A stretch of 6,267 nucleotides of DNA from an uncultured Chloroflexota bacterium (GTDB lineage Bacteria; Chloroflexota; Limnocylindria; Limnocylindrales; CSP1-4), in contig CAIYQJ010000200.1 of NCBI GenBank assembly GCA_903928275.1, positions 1-6,267 on the forward strand, given 5' to 3'. The notes beneath the pieces are model-generated. The model had not been told where the DNA came from and searched no databases. It worked only from the letters and a program-made list of their open reading frames with translations. Every line of letters starts with the position of its first letter. The first letter of the stretch is position 1. Made by a program: the position numbers and the translations under genes. Shown one piece after another: positions 1 to 5,803 of the stretch.

Positions 1-1
1 T

Positions 2-1078
2 GACGGTCAGATCTTCTCGTGCGACCTGACGCCGCACGGCAAGGCCCGCAAGGTGTACACGCTGCGCGAACCGCTGCAAGGTGCGATTTCCGCAATCACG
101 CCGTTCAACCATCCATTGAACCAGGTTGCGCACAAGGTCGCGCCGGCGATCGCGACCGGTAACCCCATCGTCCTCAAGCCGCCGTCCAAGGACCCGCTCG
201 TCATGCTGACCGTCGGCGAGATCATCGATGCGGCCGGCGCGCCGGCAGGCTCGGTGAGCATCCTGCCGATGACCCGCGAGCTCGGGGACCGGATGGTCGA
301 GGACGATCGGTTCAAGCTCCTCTCGTTCACCGGGAGCCCCGCGGTGGGATGGCGGATGAAGGCCCGGGCGGGGAAGAAGAAGGTCGTCCTCGAGCTCGGC
401 GGCAATGCCGGCGTCATCGTGGACGCGAGCGCAGACCTCGACTGGGCGGTGAGGCGCACCCTCCTCGGGGCGTTCGGCTACGCCGGCCAGGTCTGCATCA
501 GCGTGCAGCGGATCTTCGTCCACGAGACGATCCGCGCGGCGTTCCTCGAGCGCCTCATCGCCGGCGCGGCTACGCTCAAGGTCGGCGACCCCCTCGATCC
601 GCAGACGGACGTGGGCCCCATGGTCGACGAGGACGTGGTCGCACGGACCGCGGCCTGGGTCGCGGAGGCCGTCGCGAGCGGCGCCCGGGTCCTCGCCGGC
701 GGGACGGCGCACGGCGCGTTCTTCATGCCCACGGTCATCGTCGACGCGCCGCGCGACGCCAAGGTGTGCACGGAAGAGGCGTTCGCGCCGCTCGTCGTCG
801 TCGAGAGCTTCGCGGAGTTCGACGAGGCGATCCGGAGCGTGAACGACAGCCGCTTCGGCCTGCAGGCCGGCGTCTTCACGAACGACCTCGCGCACAGCTG
901 GCTCGCGTTCGAGGAGCTCCACGTGGGCGGCGTCATCATCAACGACATCCCGACGTACCGCGTCGACCACATGCCCTACGGCGGCGTGAAGGATTCCGGC
1001 GTGGGTCGCGAGGGCCTCCGCTTCGCGATGGAGGACATGACCGAGCCGCGGATCATGGTGGTCGCGCAGCCGAGCTGA
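2..1078 (+). CDS. Aldehyde dehydrogenase family protein (5' end outside window)
   Basis: NAD(P)-dependent aldehyde dehydrogenase that oxidises an aldehyde to an acid, presumably in the cytoplasm. The frame is open from the first bases, so the gene begins upstream. About 358 residues are visible against a usual 470-490, so roughly the first 115-130 are missing; the GTG at 53 is only an internal valine codon. Hallmarks in order are PFNHP with the oxyanion-hole Asn at 107-109, the LKPPSKDP cofactor segment, SFTGSPAVG, ELGGN with the general-base Glu at 392-394, GQVCISVQR with the catalytic Cys at 494-496, and EEAFAP with the cofactor-ribose Glu at 776-778. All key catalytic residues are present. 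Substrate is uncertain. The CDLTPHG and PFNHP stretch recalls phosphonoacetaldehyde dehydrogenases (from memory), but the residue before the catalytic Cys is Val, and no phosphonate genes are visible. It converges with the reductase at 1134. Confidence 0.95.
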   Translation, partial: DGQIFSCDLTPHGKARKVYTLREPLQGAISAITPFNHPLNQVAHKVAPAIATGNPIVLKPPSKDPLVMLTVGEIIDAAGAPAGSVSILPMTRELGDRMVEDDRFKLLSFTGSPAVGWRMKARAGKKKVVLELGGNAGVIVDASADLDWAVRRTLLGAFGYAGQVCISVQRIFVHETIRAAFLERLIAGAATLKVGDPLDPQTDVGPMVDEDVVARTAAWVAEAVASGARVLAGGTAHGAFFMPTVIVDAPRDAKVCTEEAFAPLVVVESFAEFDEAIRSVNDSRFGLQAGVFTNDLAHSWLAFEELHVGGVIINDIPTYRVDHMPYGGVKDSGVGREGLRFAMEDMTEPRIMVVAQPS

Positions 1079-1079
1079 C

Positions 1080-1124
1080 GGCCGCGGCGCGGCCATCCGG
1101 TCGTTCCGCGCGGCGGTTCCGCCG
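1080..1124. terminator. Possible GC hairpins between convergent genes
   Basis: The 55-base gap between two facing stop codons holds two short hairpins. One has a 6-bp stem (GGCCGC at 1080-1085 with GCGGCC at 1089-1094). The other is CGGCG at 1111-1115 with CGCCG at 1120-1124 around a 4-base loop. Both would also fold in the opposite transcript, as expected of a shared terminator. Neither is followed by a U tract, and such hairpins arise easily at this GC content, so this is only a suggestion. Confidence 0.25.
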
Positions 1125-1133
1125 AAGTCCGGG

Positions 1134-2141
1134 TCAGCCGCCGACGCGCACGATCCACCGACCTTCGGCCCGGCCCGCGAGGATCGCGTCGAGCGCGGGC
1201 TCGAGGCCCTCGAGGTCCACCTCCGTCACGTCCTCGCCGAGCCCGACCGGACGCAGGTCCGCCGCGATCCGTCGCCAGAGGGCACGCCGCTTCTCGATCG
1301 GGTCGTGCGCGGAGTCGATCCCGAGGAGCGCGACCCCCCGGAGGATGAACGGGAAGACGGTCGTCACGAGCCCCGGGCCGCTCGTGTTGCCGCTCGCCGC
1401 GACAGCCCCCTGCTCGCGCAGCGTCCGCAGGATGTACGGGAGCGTGGCGCTGCCCACGCAGTCGATCGCTCCGGCCCAGCGCTCGGCCTCGAGCGGTCGC
1501 GAGCTCTCGGCGGAGACCTCCGCGCGGTCGAGGACACCCGCCGCGCCCAGCGCCAGGAGGCGCTCGGCGGCGCCCGGCTTGCCCGTCGCCGCCCAGACCT
1601 CGTGCCCGCGCGCGAGGAGGACCCGCACCGCGGTCCCGCCGACACCGCCCGACGCGCCGGTCACGAGCACCGGGCCGGACCCGGGCGCCAGGCCCCGCGC
1701 CTCCAGCGCGGCGACGCTCGACGCGGCGGTGTAGCCGGCGGTCCCCACGATCGCGGCCTCCCGCACCGTGAGCCCGGACGGCAGCGGCACGACCCAGCCC
1801 GCCGGCACGCGCGCGAACTCCGCGTACCCGCCGTGCCGCGACACGCCGATCTCGTAGCCGTGGGCGATGACCGCGCTGCCGATCGCGATCGCCGGGTCGT
1901 CGCTCGCCGTCACGGTTCCGGCGAGGTCGATCCCTGGCACGAGCGGCGAGATCCGCGCCACCTTGCCGCCGGCGAGCGTCGCCAGGCCGTCCTTGTAGTT
2001 CACGTCCGACCAGGCGACGCGGACGATCACCTCTCCGGGCGGCAGATCGTCGATCGCGAGCGATCGGAGGCCGCGGCCGACCGTGTCGCCGTTGCGCTCC
2101 GCGACGAACGCGCGGAACCGGTCCGGGAGCGGGTCCGTCAC
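1134..2141 (-). CDS. acuI: YhdH/AcuI-type NADPH-dependent quinone/acrylyl-CoA reductase
   Basis: Zinc-free medium-chain dehydrogenase/reductase of the YhdH/AcuI group, 335 residues against about 325-330 in the family. Characterised members reduce acryloyl-CoA to propionyl-CoA with NADPH. Visible signatures are SDVNYKDGLA (about 45-54), PGIDLAGTV (69-77), the GTAGYTA segment (133-139), the Rossmann nucleotide loop VTGASGGVG (160-168), and FILRGVALLGIDS (265-277), which is typical of this group. The GTG start is chosen because the homologous N-terminus begins here, a GGAG Shine-Dalgarno lies 7 bases upstream (2152-2149), and the start overlaps the stop of the upstream hydrolase as GTGA. That overlap implies translational coupling. 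The same frame stays open to 3074, but that extension is an antisense shadow of the hydrolase gene. The exact substrate is not proven; a general quinone or enoyl reductase role is the alternative. Confidence 0.93.
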   Translation of the reverse strand: MTDPLPDRFRAFVAERNGDTVGRGLRSLAIDDLPPGEVIVRVAWSDVNYKDGLATLAGGKVARISPLVPGIDLAGTVTASDDPAIAIGSAVIAHGYEIGVSRHGGYAEFARVPAGWVVPLPSGLTVREAAIVGTAGYTAASSVAALEARGLAPGSGPVLVTGASGGVGGTAVRVLLARGHEVWAATGKPGAAERLLALGAAGVLDRAEVSAESSRPLEAERWAGAIDCVGSATLPYILRTLREQGAVAASGNTSGPGLVTTVFPFILRGVALLGIDSAHDPIEKRRALWRRIAADLRPVGLGEDVTEVDLEGLEPALDAILAGRAEGRWIVRVGG

Positions 2142-2875
2142 GCCACGACTCCGCCGGGCTCCGGCGCGTGCACCTCGACGCCCGCGAGCCCCCGCGCCGC
2201 GAGCTCGGCTCGGAGCTGGTCGGGCGTCCCCGCGAGGAGCGGGAACGTGCCGTAGTGCATGGGGACCACGTCCGCGACGCCGAGCAGCTCCGCCGCGAGC
2301 GCCGCTCCCCGCGGATCCATCGTGAAGTGGCCGCCGATCGGCAGGAGCGCGACGTCCGGCGCCCAGAGCTCGCGGATGAGGGTCATGTCGCCGAAGACCG
2401 CGGTATCGCCCGCGTGGTAGACGCGGTAGCCATCCTCCATCTCGATGACGAACCCGGCCGGCTCGCCGAGGTGGAGCGGCACGCCGTCGTCCTCGCCGAC
2501 CCAGCTGCCCGCCGAATGCTCGGCCGGGACCATCGTGATGCGGAGCCCGCGCACGTCGACGGTCCCGCCCTTGTTCATCCCGATGACCTCGGTCCGCGGA
2601 CCGGCCTTCGCACCGGCGCCCACCCAGAGGCTCATCTCGTGGACCTGGGGCCACGCCGGGTGCGTCCGCCGGGCGATCTCGAGCGAGTCGCCCATGTGGT
2701 CGCCGTGGCCGTGCGTGACGAGCAGGACGTCGCACCGGTCCACCGACGAGGCCGACCGCGTGCTCCGCGGGTTGCCGAACCACGGGTCCAGGAGGACCGT
2801 CTTCCCGCCCGGGGTGAGGATCTCGAAGCAGGAGTGGCCGAACCACGTCATGCGGACCTGGCGGTCGAGTGCCAT
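2138..2875 (-). CDS. UPF0173-type metal-dependent hydrolase (metallo-beta-lactamase fold)
   Basis: Cytoplasmic metal-dependent hydrolase with the metallo-beta-lactamase fold, 245 residues against about 225-240 for the UPF0173 group (UlaG/YtkL-like). The N-terminal WFGHSCFEI (11-19) is typical of the group. Metal ligands are visible as THGHGDH (His55, His57, Asp59, His60), His120 in VPAEHSAGSW, and Asp157 in YHAGDT. Further conserved blocks are GGHFTMDP (181-188) and PMHYGTFPLL (205-214). There is no signal peptide. The ATG is preceded by GGAGGTG (2887-2881) with a 5-base spacer, a strong ribosome binding site that fixes the start. It is the first gene of a two-gene unit and its stop overlaps the GTG of the reductase. 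The natural substrate of this group is generally unknown, so no pathway is assigned. Confidence 0.92.
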   Translation of the reverse strand: MALDRQVRMTWFGHSCFEILTPGGKTVLLDPWFGNPRSTRSASSVDRCDVLLVTHGHGDHMGDSLEIARRTHPAWPQVHEMSLWVGAGAKAGPRTEVIGMNKGGTVDVRGLRITMVPAEHSAGSWVGEDDGVPLHLGEPAGFVIEMEDGYRVYHAGDTAVFGDMTLIRELWAPDVALLPIGGHFTMDPRGAALAAELLGVADVVPMHYGTFPLLAGTPDQLRAELAARGLAGVEVHAPEPGGVVA

Positions 2876-2880
2876 CGGAG

Positions 2881-2887
2881 CACCTCC
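2881..2887 (-). promoter_or_regulatory. Strong Shine-Dalgarno of the hydrolase gene
   Basis: Read on the minus strand this is GGAGGTG, 5 bases before the ATG at 2875-2873. It decides the hydrolase start. It contrasts with the rightward gene on the other side of this intergenic region, which has no Shine-Dalgarno at all. Confidence 0.75.
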
Positions 2888-2940
2888 GGTGCGCCTCCGG
2901 ACGGCGGTCGGGATGCCCGCCGCCCCACCGAGGCGTCCAC

Positions 2941-2946
2941 ATCGTA
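2941..2946 (-). promoter_or_regulatory. Possible -10 box for the hydrolase-reductase operon
   Basis: Read on the minus strand this is TACGAT, matching four of six positions of TATAAT. It would give a leader of roughly 60 bases that includes the strong Shine-Dalgarno. I see no convincing -35 at 16-18 bases, so this is a weak candidate resting mainly on its position in the divergent intergenic region. Confidence 0.25.
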
Positions 2947-2958
2947 TCCGGCCGGTAC
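2944..2958. promoter_or_regulatory. Imperfect palindrome between divergent operons, candidate operator
   Basis: The core CCGGCCGG (2948-2955) is a perfect 8-base palindrome. It is flanked by GTA on the left (one base offset) and TAC on the right, giving gtaTccggccggtac. It lies between, and overlaps, the candidate -10 boxes of both divergent operons, which is where a shared operator would sit. GC-only palindromes are common at this base composition, so confidence is low. Confidence 0.2.
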
Positions 2959-2961
2959 ACT
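2956..2961 (+). promoter_or_regulatory. Candidate -10 box of a leaderless promoter
   Basis: TACACT fits the TANNNT pattern and ends 6 bases before the GTG at 2968. With the usual 6-7 base distance to the start site, transcription would begin at or next to the start codon. The bases between (CCGCCC) contain no Shine-Dalgarno. This geometry is the known hallmark of leaderless transcripts in actinobacteria and related high-GC groups. No good -35 is visible at 17-18 bases. It would drive the membrane protein, methyltransferase and MoaX genes. Confidence 0.5.
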
Positions 2962-2967
2962 CCGCCC

Positions 2968-3801
2968 GTGCCCACGGAGCAGATCGCGCGAAGCCTCGCG
3001 TTCATCAATTGGACGGTCCTCGTCGGGCTCGCGGTCGGCACGTTCGCCGCCGTCGTCGTGGCGCGATACCGCACGGAGGCGACGAGCGGCTTCCTGCGCT
3101 TCAGCTCCTTCGCCGCCGGCGCGTTCGCGGTCCTCGCCGTCCTGTCGGACGGTGCGCTCCCGGTCCCCGGGGTCGGCGCGCCGATCGTCGCGGCGCCCGG
3201 CCTCGACGGCTCCCGCCGGGCGCTCCTCGTCGCCTTCGCCGCGTGTGCCTTCGTCTACGGCATCGTGGTCCGCCGCCGGCGGATCGGTGCCATCGTCGCC
3301 GCTCTCGGGCTCGCGACCGGCTTCGGTGCGATCGCCATCGGCGCATACGGCTGGGCCGGCGGGTTCCCGGCGGCCGGCCCGCTTCTCGTGGAGCTGACCG
3401 CGCTCGCGCTCGCGACCGGTGGCGTGTTCGCCGCGATGATCCTCGGGCACTGGTACCTCGTCACGCCCAGGCTCCCGAATGGGCCGCTCCTGCTCGTGTC
3501 GCGCCTCCTCCTCCTGGTCGTCGGCGTCCAGCTCGTCCTCTTCGTCGTGTGGCTCTCGACCGGCACCGGCATCGGCCTCCGTCCGTTCGAGGCTCTCGTG
3601 GGCCCGTGGGCCTTCTTCGTGTGGATGCGCCTCCTCGTGGGCCTCCTCTTCCCGCTCGCCCTGTCGTGGGCCGCGATCCAGACGGCGCGCACGCGCTCGA
3701 TGGAATCGGCCACCGGGCTCCTGTACATCGATGTCGGCGCGATCGCCGTCGGCACCATCCTGGCGGCCGGGCTGTTCTTCGGCGTCGGCCTGCTGGTCTG
3801 A
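2968..3801 (+). CDS. Eight-helix integral membrane protein of unknown function
   Basis: A 277-residue protein that I do not recognise by name. It shows about eight hydrophobic helices, near residues 12-33, 42-62, 84-101, 106-130, 137-160, 174-196, 208-236 and 250-275, joined by short Arg-rich loops, so it is almost certainly in the cytoplasmic membrane. Notable motifs that look functional rather than merely hydrophobic are GHWYLVTPRLP (160-170) with a His-Trp-Tyr at a helix end, FVWMRLLVG (217-225) with an Arg inside a helix, and MESATGLLYI (245-254). The GTG start is preferred over an earlier in-frame GTG at 2869 because the upstream 33 residues are polar, Arg-rich and overlap the divergent gene's start, and because a TANNNT box lies just before 2968. 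It is followed after 11 bases by the methyltransferase gene. Transport or a membrane redox role are guesses only. Confidence 0.85.
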   Translation: MPTEQIARSLAFINWTVLVGLAVGTFAAVVVARYRTEATSGFLRFSSFAAGAFAVLAVLSDGALPVPGVGAPIVAAPGLDGSRRALLVAFAACAFVYGIVVRRRRIGAIVAALGLATGFGAIAIGAYGWAGGFPAAGPLLVELTALALATGGVFAAMILGHWYLVTPRLPNGPLLLVSRLLLLVVGVQLVLFVVWLSTGTGIGLRPFEALVGPWAFFVWMRLLVGLLFPLALSWAAIQTARTRSMESATGLLYIDVGAIAVGTILAAGLFFGVGLLV

Positions 3802-3812
3802 GGGGGGATCTC

Positions 3813-4496
3813 GTGCAGATCGAGGGATACCTGCCCGACGCGGGCGAGATCGCGTTCATCGAGTCGATCTCCGCGCGTCCCGACGACGTGGTGCTCGCGA
3901 TGGAGGCGGAAGGCGCCGAGTCCGGCGTCCCGATCGTCGACCGGCCCGCCGGCCGGCTCCTCTCGATCCTCGCTCACGGACGCCGGCGGATCGTGGAGAT
4001 GGGGACGGCGATCGGCTACTCCACGCTGTGGCTCGCCCGCGGGATGGACCCCGACGGCGTCATCACGACGATCGACCCGGACGCGGACCGCACGACGCGG
4101 GCACGCGCGTACTGGCGCCGCGCCGGCGTGCCGGATCGGCGGATCGTCGTCGTGAACGAGCCGGGGCTCGATGCGCTCGCGGCTGGCCGGCCCGATCTGC
4201 GCGGCCCCTTCGATCTCGCCTTCATCGATGCGGTCAAGGTGGAGTACCTCGCGTACGTCGAGGCCCTCGTCCCGAGGCTCGCTCCGGGCGCGCTCCTCGT
4301 CGCCGACAACGTGCTCTACGGCGGGCTCGTCGCGGGGCGCGAAGGGTATCGGGAGGGGACGCCATCCAACCTCCGGGCGGCGGCGGGGCTGCGCACGTTC
4401 GACGCGGCGATCCTCGCCGACCCGCGCTTCCGGGGCTCCGTCGTCCCCATGTGCGACGGCCTGCTTCTCGCCGTCTACCTCGGCGACGGACGATGA
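3813..4496 (+). CDS. SAM-dependent O-methyltransferase, family 3 (caffeoyl-CoA OMT / YrrM-TrmR fold)
   Basis: Class I S-adenosylmethionine-dependent methyltransferase, 227 residues, the usual length of bacterial family-3 O-methyltransferases. SAM motif I is VEMGTAIGYSTLWLA (61-75, Glu62). The acidic residue after strand 2 is Asp88 in TTIDPD. The metal and catalytic block is FIDAVK (Asp139) with VADNVLYGG (Asp165-Asn166), and the family C-terminal VPMCDGLLLAVY (211-222) is present. In plant and many bacterial members FIDAVK reads F-I/V-D-A-D-K; here the second Asp is Val, as in YrrM/TrmR-like members that also lack it. Those act on tRNA wobble 5-hydroxyuridine, while others methylate catechols. 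The substrate cannot be decided from sequence. The GTG start is supported by a G-rich Shine-Dalgarno (3801-3807) 5 bases upstream. The gene overlaps moaX by ATGA, so the two are translationally coupled. Confidence 0.92.
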   Translation: MQIEGYLPDAGEIAFIESISARPDDVVLAMEAEGAESGVPIVDRPAGRLLSILAHGRRRIVEMGTAIGYSTLWLARGMDPDGVITTIDPDADRTTRARAYWRRAGVPDRRIVVVNEPGLDALAAGRPDLRGPFDLAFIDAVKVEYLAYVEALVPRLAPGALLVADNVLYGGLVAGREGYREGTPSNLRAAAGLRTFDAAILADPRFRGSVVPMCDGLLLAVYLGDGR

Positions 4497-5353
4497 CCGT
4501 GCCGGAAGCGGACGACGGCGCCGCCCGGCGCGCTCCCGGCGGCGGGACGATCCGGGTGCGGGTCCGGCTGTTCGCCCGGCTGCGTGAGCTCGCCGGCGCG
4601 CGAGTCATCGACCTCGAGATCCCGGCGCGGTCGACCGTCGAGGATGCATGGACGGCCCTCGCGGCGTCGACGCCGGCGTTCGCCGGGCTGCGCGTGTACG
4701 TCACGTTCGCGGTGGACGGCGCATATGCGGACGCGACGACACGCCTGGCGGACGGATCGGAGATCGCGTGCATCCCGCCGGTGAGCGGTGGCTCCGGCGA
4801 GGACGCGGGCGAGGCGGGCGGTGCATCCGGCCGGCGCTTCCTCTCGCTGACGGAGCTGCCACTCGGCGAGTCGATCCTCGAGGATCTCGCCGACCGCGTC
4901 GCGACCGACGAGGACGGCGCGATCGTTGGGTTCCTCGGGCGGACCCGCGCGACGCCCGGGACGCCGGCGCCCGGCGAGGAGGTCGAGGCGGCGCGACACG
5001 CGGGTCGCCGGGTCGAGGCGCTCGAATACGAGGCGTTCGAGCCACTCGCGCTGCGCGTCCTCGGCGAGATCGCGGACGAGGTCGTCGCGCGGTTCGGGGT
5101 CTCCGGGCTCGCGATCGTGCACCGGACGGGGCGCGTTCCGCTCGGCGAGCCGAGCGTCGCGATCGTCGCGGCCGCTGCCCACCGCGACCCCGCGTTCGCC
5201 GCCGCGAGCTACGCGATCGACGAGACGAAGGCCCGAGCGCCCATCTGGAAGGCCGAGGAGTTCGCCGACGGCCACGTCTGGGTGGGGTCGCCGGCGCGGA
5301 CGGGACCCGCCGCGAACGGCGGACGGCCGGAGGGCGGACGCCAGCCCCGGTGA
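4493..5353 (+). CDS. moaX: MoaD-MoaE fusion, molybdopterin synthase (MoaX-like)
   Basis: Both molybdopterin synthase subunits in one 286-residue chain; the enzyme adds dithiolene sulfurs to precursor Z (cPMP) in molybdenum cofactor synthesis. Residues 19-100 are a ubiquitin-like MoaD sulfur carrier, with RLFARLRELAG (25-35) and ending in IPPVSGG (94-100). The Gly99-Gly100 pair is the site normally thiocarboxylated at the free C-terminus. A Gly/Ser/Glu-rich linker (101-115) leads to MoaE (about 116-262). MoaE active-site features are visible: GRTR (149-152), AHRD (229-232), and TKARAPIWK with Lys246 and Lys253, matching the catalytic lysines of E. coli MoaE (Lys119, Lys126). A disordered tail of about 24 residues follows. 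Mycobacterial MoaX, the known precedent, is cleaved after the internal Gly-Gly; the same is inferred here. The start overlaps the methyltransferase stop (ATGA). No other moa gene is in the window. Confidence 0.93.
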   Translation: MTVPEADDGAARRAPGGGTIRVRVRLFARLRELAGARVIDLEIPARSTVEDAWTALAASTPAFAGLRVYVTFAVDGAYADATTRLADGSEIACIPPVSGGSGEDAGEAGGASGRRFLSLTELPLGESILEDLADRVATDEDGAIVGFLGRTRATPGTPAPGEEVEAARHAGRRVEALEYEAFEPLALRVLGEIADEVVARFGVSGLAIVHRTGRVPLGEPSVAIVAAAAHRDPAFAAASYAIDETKARAPIWKAEEFADGHVWVGSPARTGPAANGGRPEGGRQPR

Positions 5354-5408
5354 CGGCGGCACGCGTCGACCCGGTCCGGCGACAGGAGACGACGCCCGGA
5401 TCGTCCAC

Positions 5409-5438
5409 TTGACACGCTCTGCACTCATATGTCAGAAT
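5409..5438 (+). promoter_or_regulatory. Promoter of the ArsR-type regulator operon
   Basis: TTGACA at 5409-5414 matches the -35 consensus perfectly. CAGAAT at 5433-5438 is the best -10, with an 18-base spacer and four of six matches including the A at position 2 and the final T. Transcription would then begin near 5445, leaving a short leader with the AAGGAGG ribosome binding site. This is the only AT-richer patch in the neighbourhood, which supports a regulatory role. The -10 assignment is less sure than the -35. Confidence 0.6.
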
Positions 5439-5447
5439 GACCTGACA
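5430..5447. promoter_or_regulatory. Perfect inverted repeat, probable operator of the ArsR-type regulator
   Basis: TGTCAG (5430-5435) and CTGACA (5442-5447) are exact inverted repeats separated by six bases. They cover the probable -10 and start site, so a bound dimer would block transcription. A further half site TGACACG at 5410-5416 repeats at 5443-5449, 33 bases or about three helical turns later. Small winged-helix repressors commonly bind dyads of this size at their own promoter, so autorepression by the adjacent regulator is the natural inference. Confidence 0.6.
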
Positions 5448-5451
5448 CGTG

Positions 5452-5458
5452 AAGGAGG
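5452..5458 (+). promoter_or_regulatory. Consensus Shine-Dalgarno of the regulator gene
   Basis: AAGGAGG is a full anti-16S match, only 3 bases before the ATG at 5462. The spacer is short but the match is the strongest in the window. It supports ATG 5462 over the next in-frame ATG at 5498. Confidence 0.7.
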
Positions 5459-5461
5459 GAC

Positions 5462-5803
5462 ATGACGGACGACCGGACGGGCGACGAGCTGCTCCGGATG
5501 CTCAACGCGCTGGCGAACCCTCACCGCCTGCGGATCCTCGCAGCGCTGAGCGAGCGCCAGAGCTACGTGAGCGAGCTGGCGCGTGAGCTCGGGATCGGCC
5601 GTCCGTTGCTCCACATGCACCTGCAGACACTGGAACGGGCGGGACTCGTGGTGGGGCGCCATGAGATCTCGGAGGACGGCAAGGCGCTTCGCTTCTACGA
5701 GGTGACCGGCTTCGACGAACACCTGACGCCGGAGCGCGTCACGGAGGCGACGAAGACGCTCAGCCCGGATGGCGAGACCACAGGGAAGGTGCGACAGGCA
5801 TGA
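5462..5803 (+). CDS. ArsR-type winged helix-turn-helix transcriptional regulator
   Basis: DNA-binding regulator of 113 residues, typical of single-domain ArsR/SmtB-fold proteins. Residues 14-29 (LNALANPHRLRILAAL) form the usual first helix. YVSELARELGIGRPLLHMHLQTLERAGLV (36-64) is the helix-turn-helix with its recognition helix, and residues 65-83 form the wing (RHEISEDGKALRFYEVT). There are no Cys residues and no ELCVCDL metal-binding motif, so it is not a classical metal sensor. The signal is unknown, and the polar C-terminus (84-113) could mediate dimerisation. It is probably autoregulated through the inverted repeat over its promoter. Its stop overlaps the start of the next gene as ATGA, implying that the small membrane protein is made with it and perhaps acts in the same pathway. 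The fold assignment is firm; the ligand and regulon are not. Confidence 0.9.
   Translation: MTDDRTGDELLRMLNALANPHRLRILAALSERQSYVSELARELGIGRPLLHMHLQTLERAGLVVGRHEISEDGKALRFYEVTGFDEHLTPERVTEATKTLSPDGETTGKVRQA

Noticed and set aside
349..1734. Long plus-strand open frame of 461 codons
   Set aside because: Arg-rich, low-complexity translation overlapping the aldehyde dehydrogenase in a different frame and running antisense through the reductase; a GC-composition artefact.
2869..2967. Earlier GTG start for the membrane protein
   Set aside because: It would overlap the divergent hydrolase start and its Shine-Dalgarno and add 33 polar residues with no homology-like character; the GTG at 2968 sits correctly behind a TANNNT box.
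2142..3074. In-frame upstream extension of the reductase that would make a 646-residue fusion protein
   Set aside because: It is the antisense-style shadow of the hydrolase gene in another frame, rich in Arg/Gly/Pro with no domain. The reductase has a complete N-terminus with its own Shine-Dalgarno at 2141.
2168..3397. Long plus-strand open frame opposite the hydrolase
   Set aside because: No recognisable motif, and it lies opposite a gene with intact metal-binding motifs.
2445..3812. Upstream extension of the methyltransferase frame
   Set aside because: Arg-rich translation through two other genes; the true start has a Shine-Dalgarno 11 bases after the preceding stop.
4475..5428. Long minus-strand open frame opposite moaX
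   Set aside because: Arg/Pro/Asp-rich shadow without domains; the plus strand carries clear MoaD and MoaE motifs.
5462..5803. Metal-sensing ArsR repressor
   Set aside because: There are no Cys residues and no metal-binding motif, so the name of the fold should not be taken as an arsenic or metal function.
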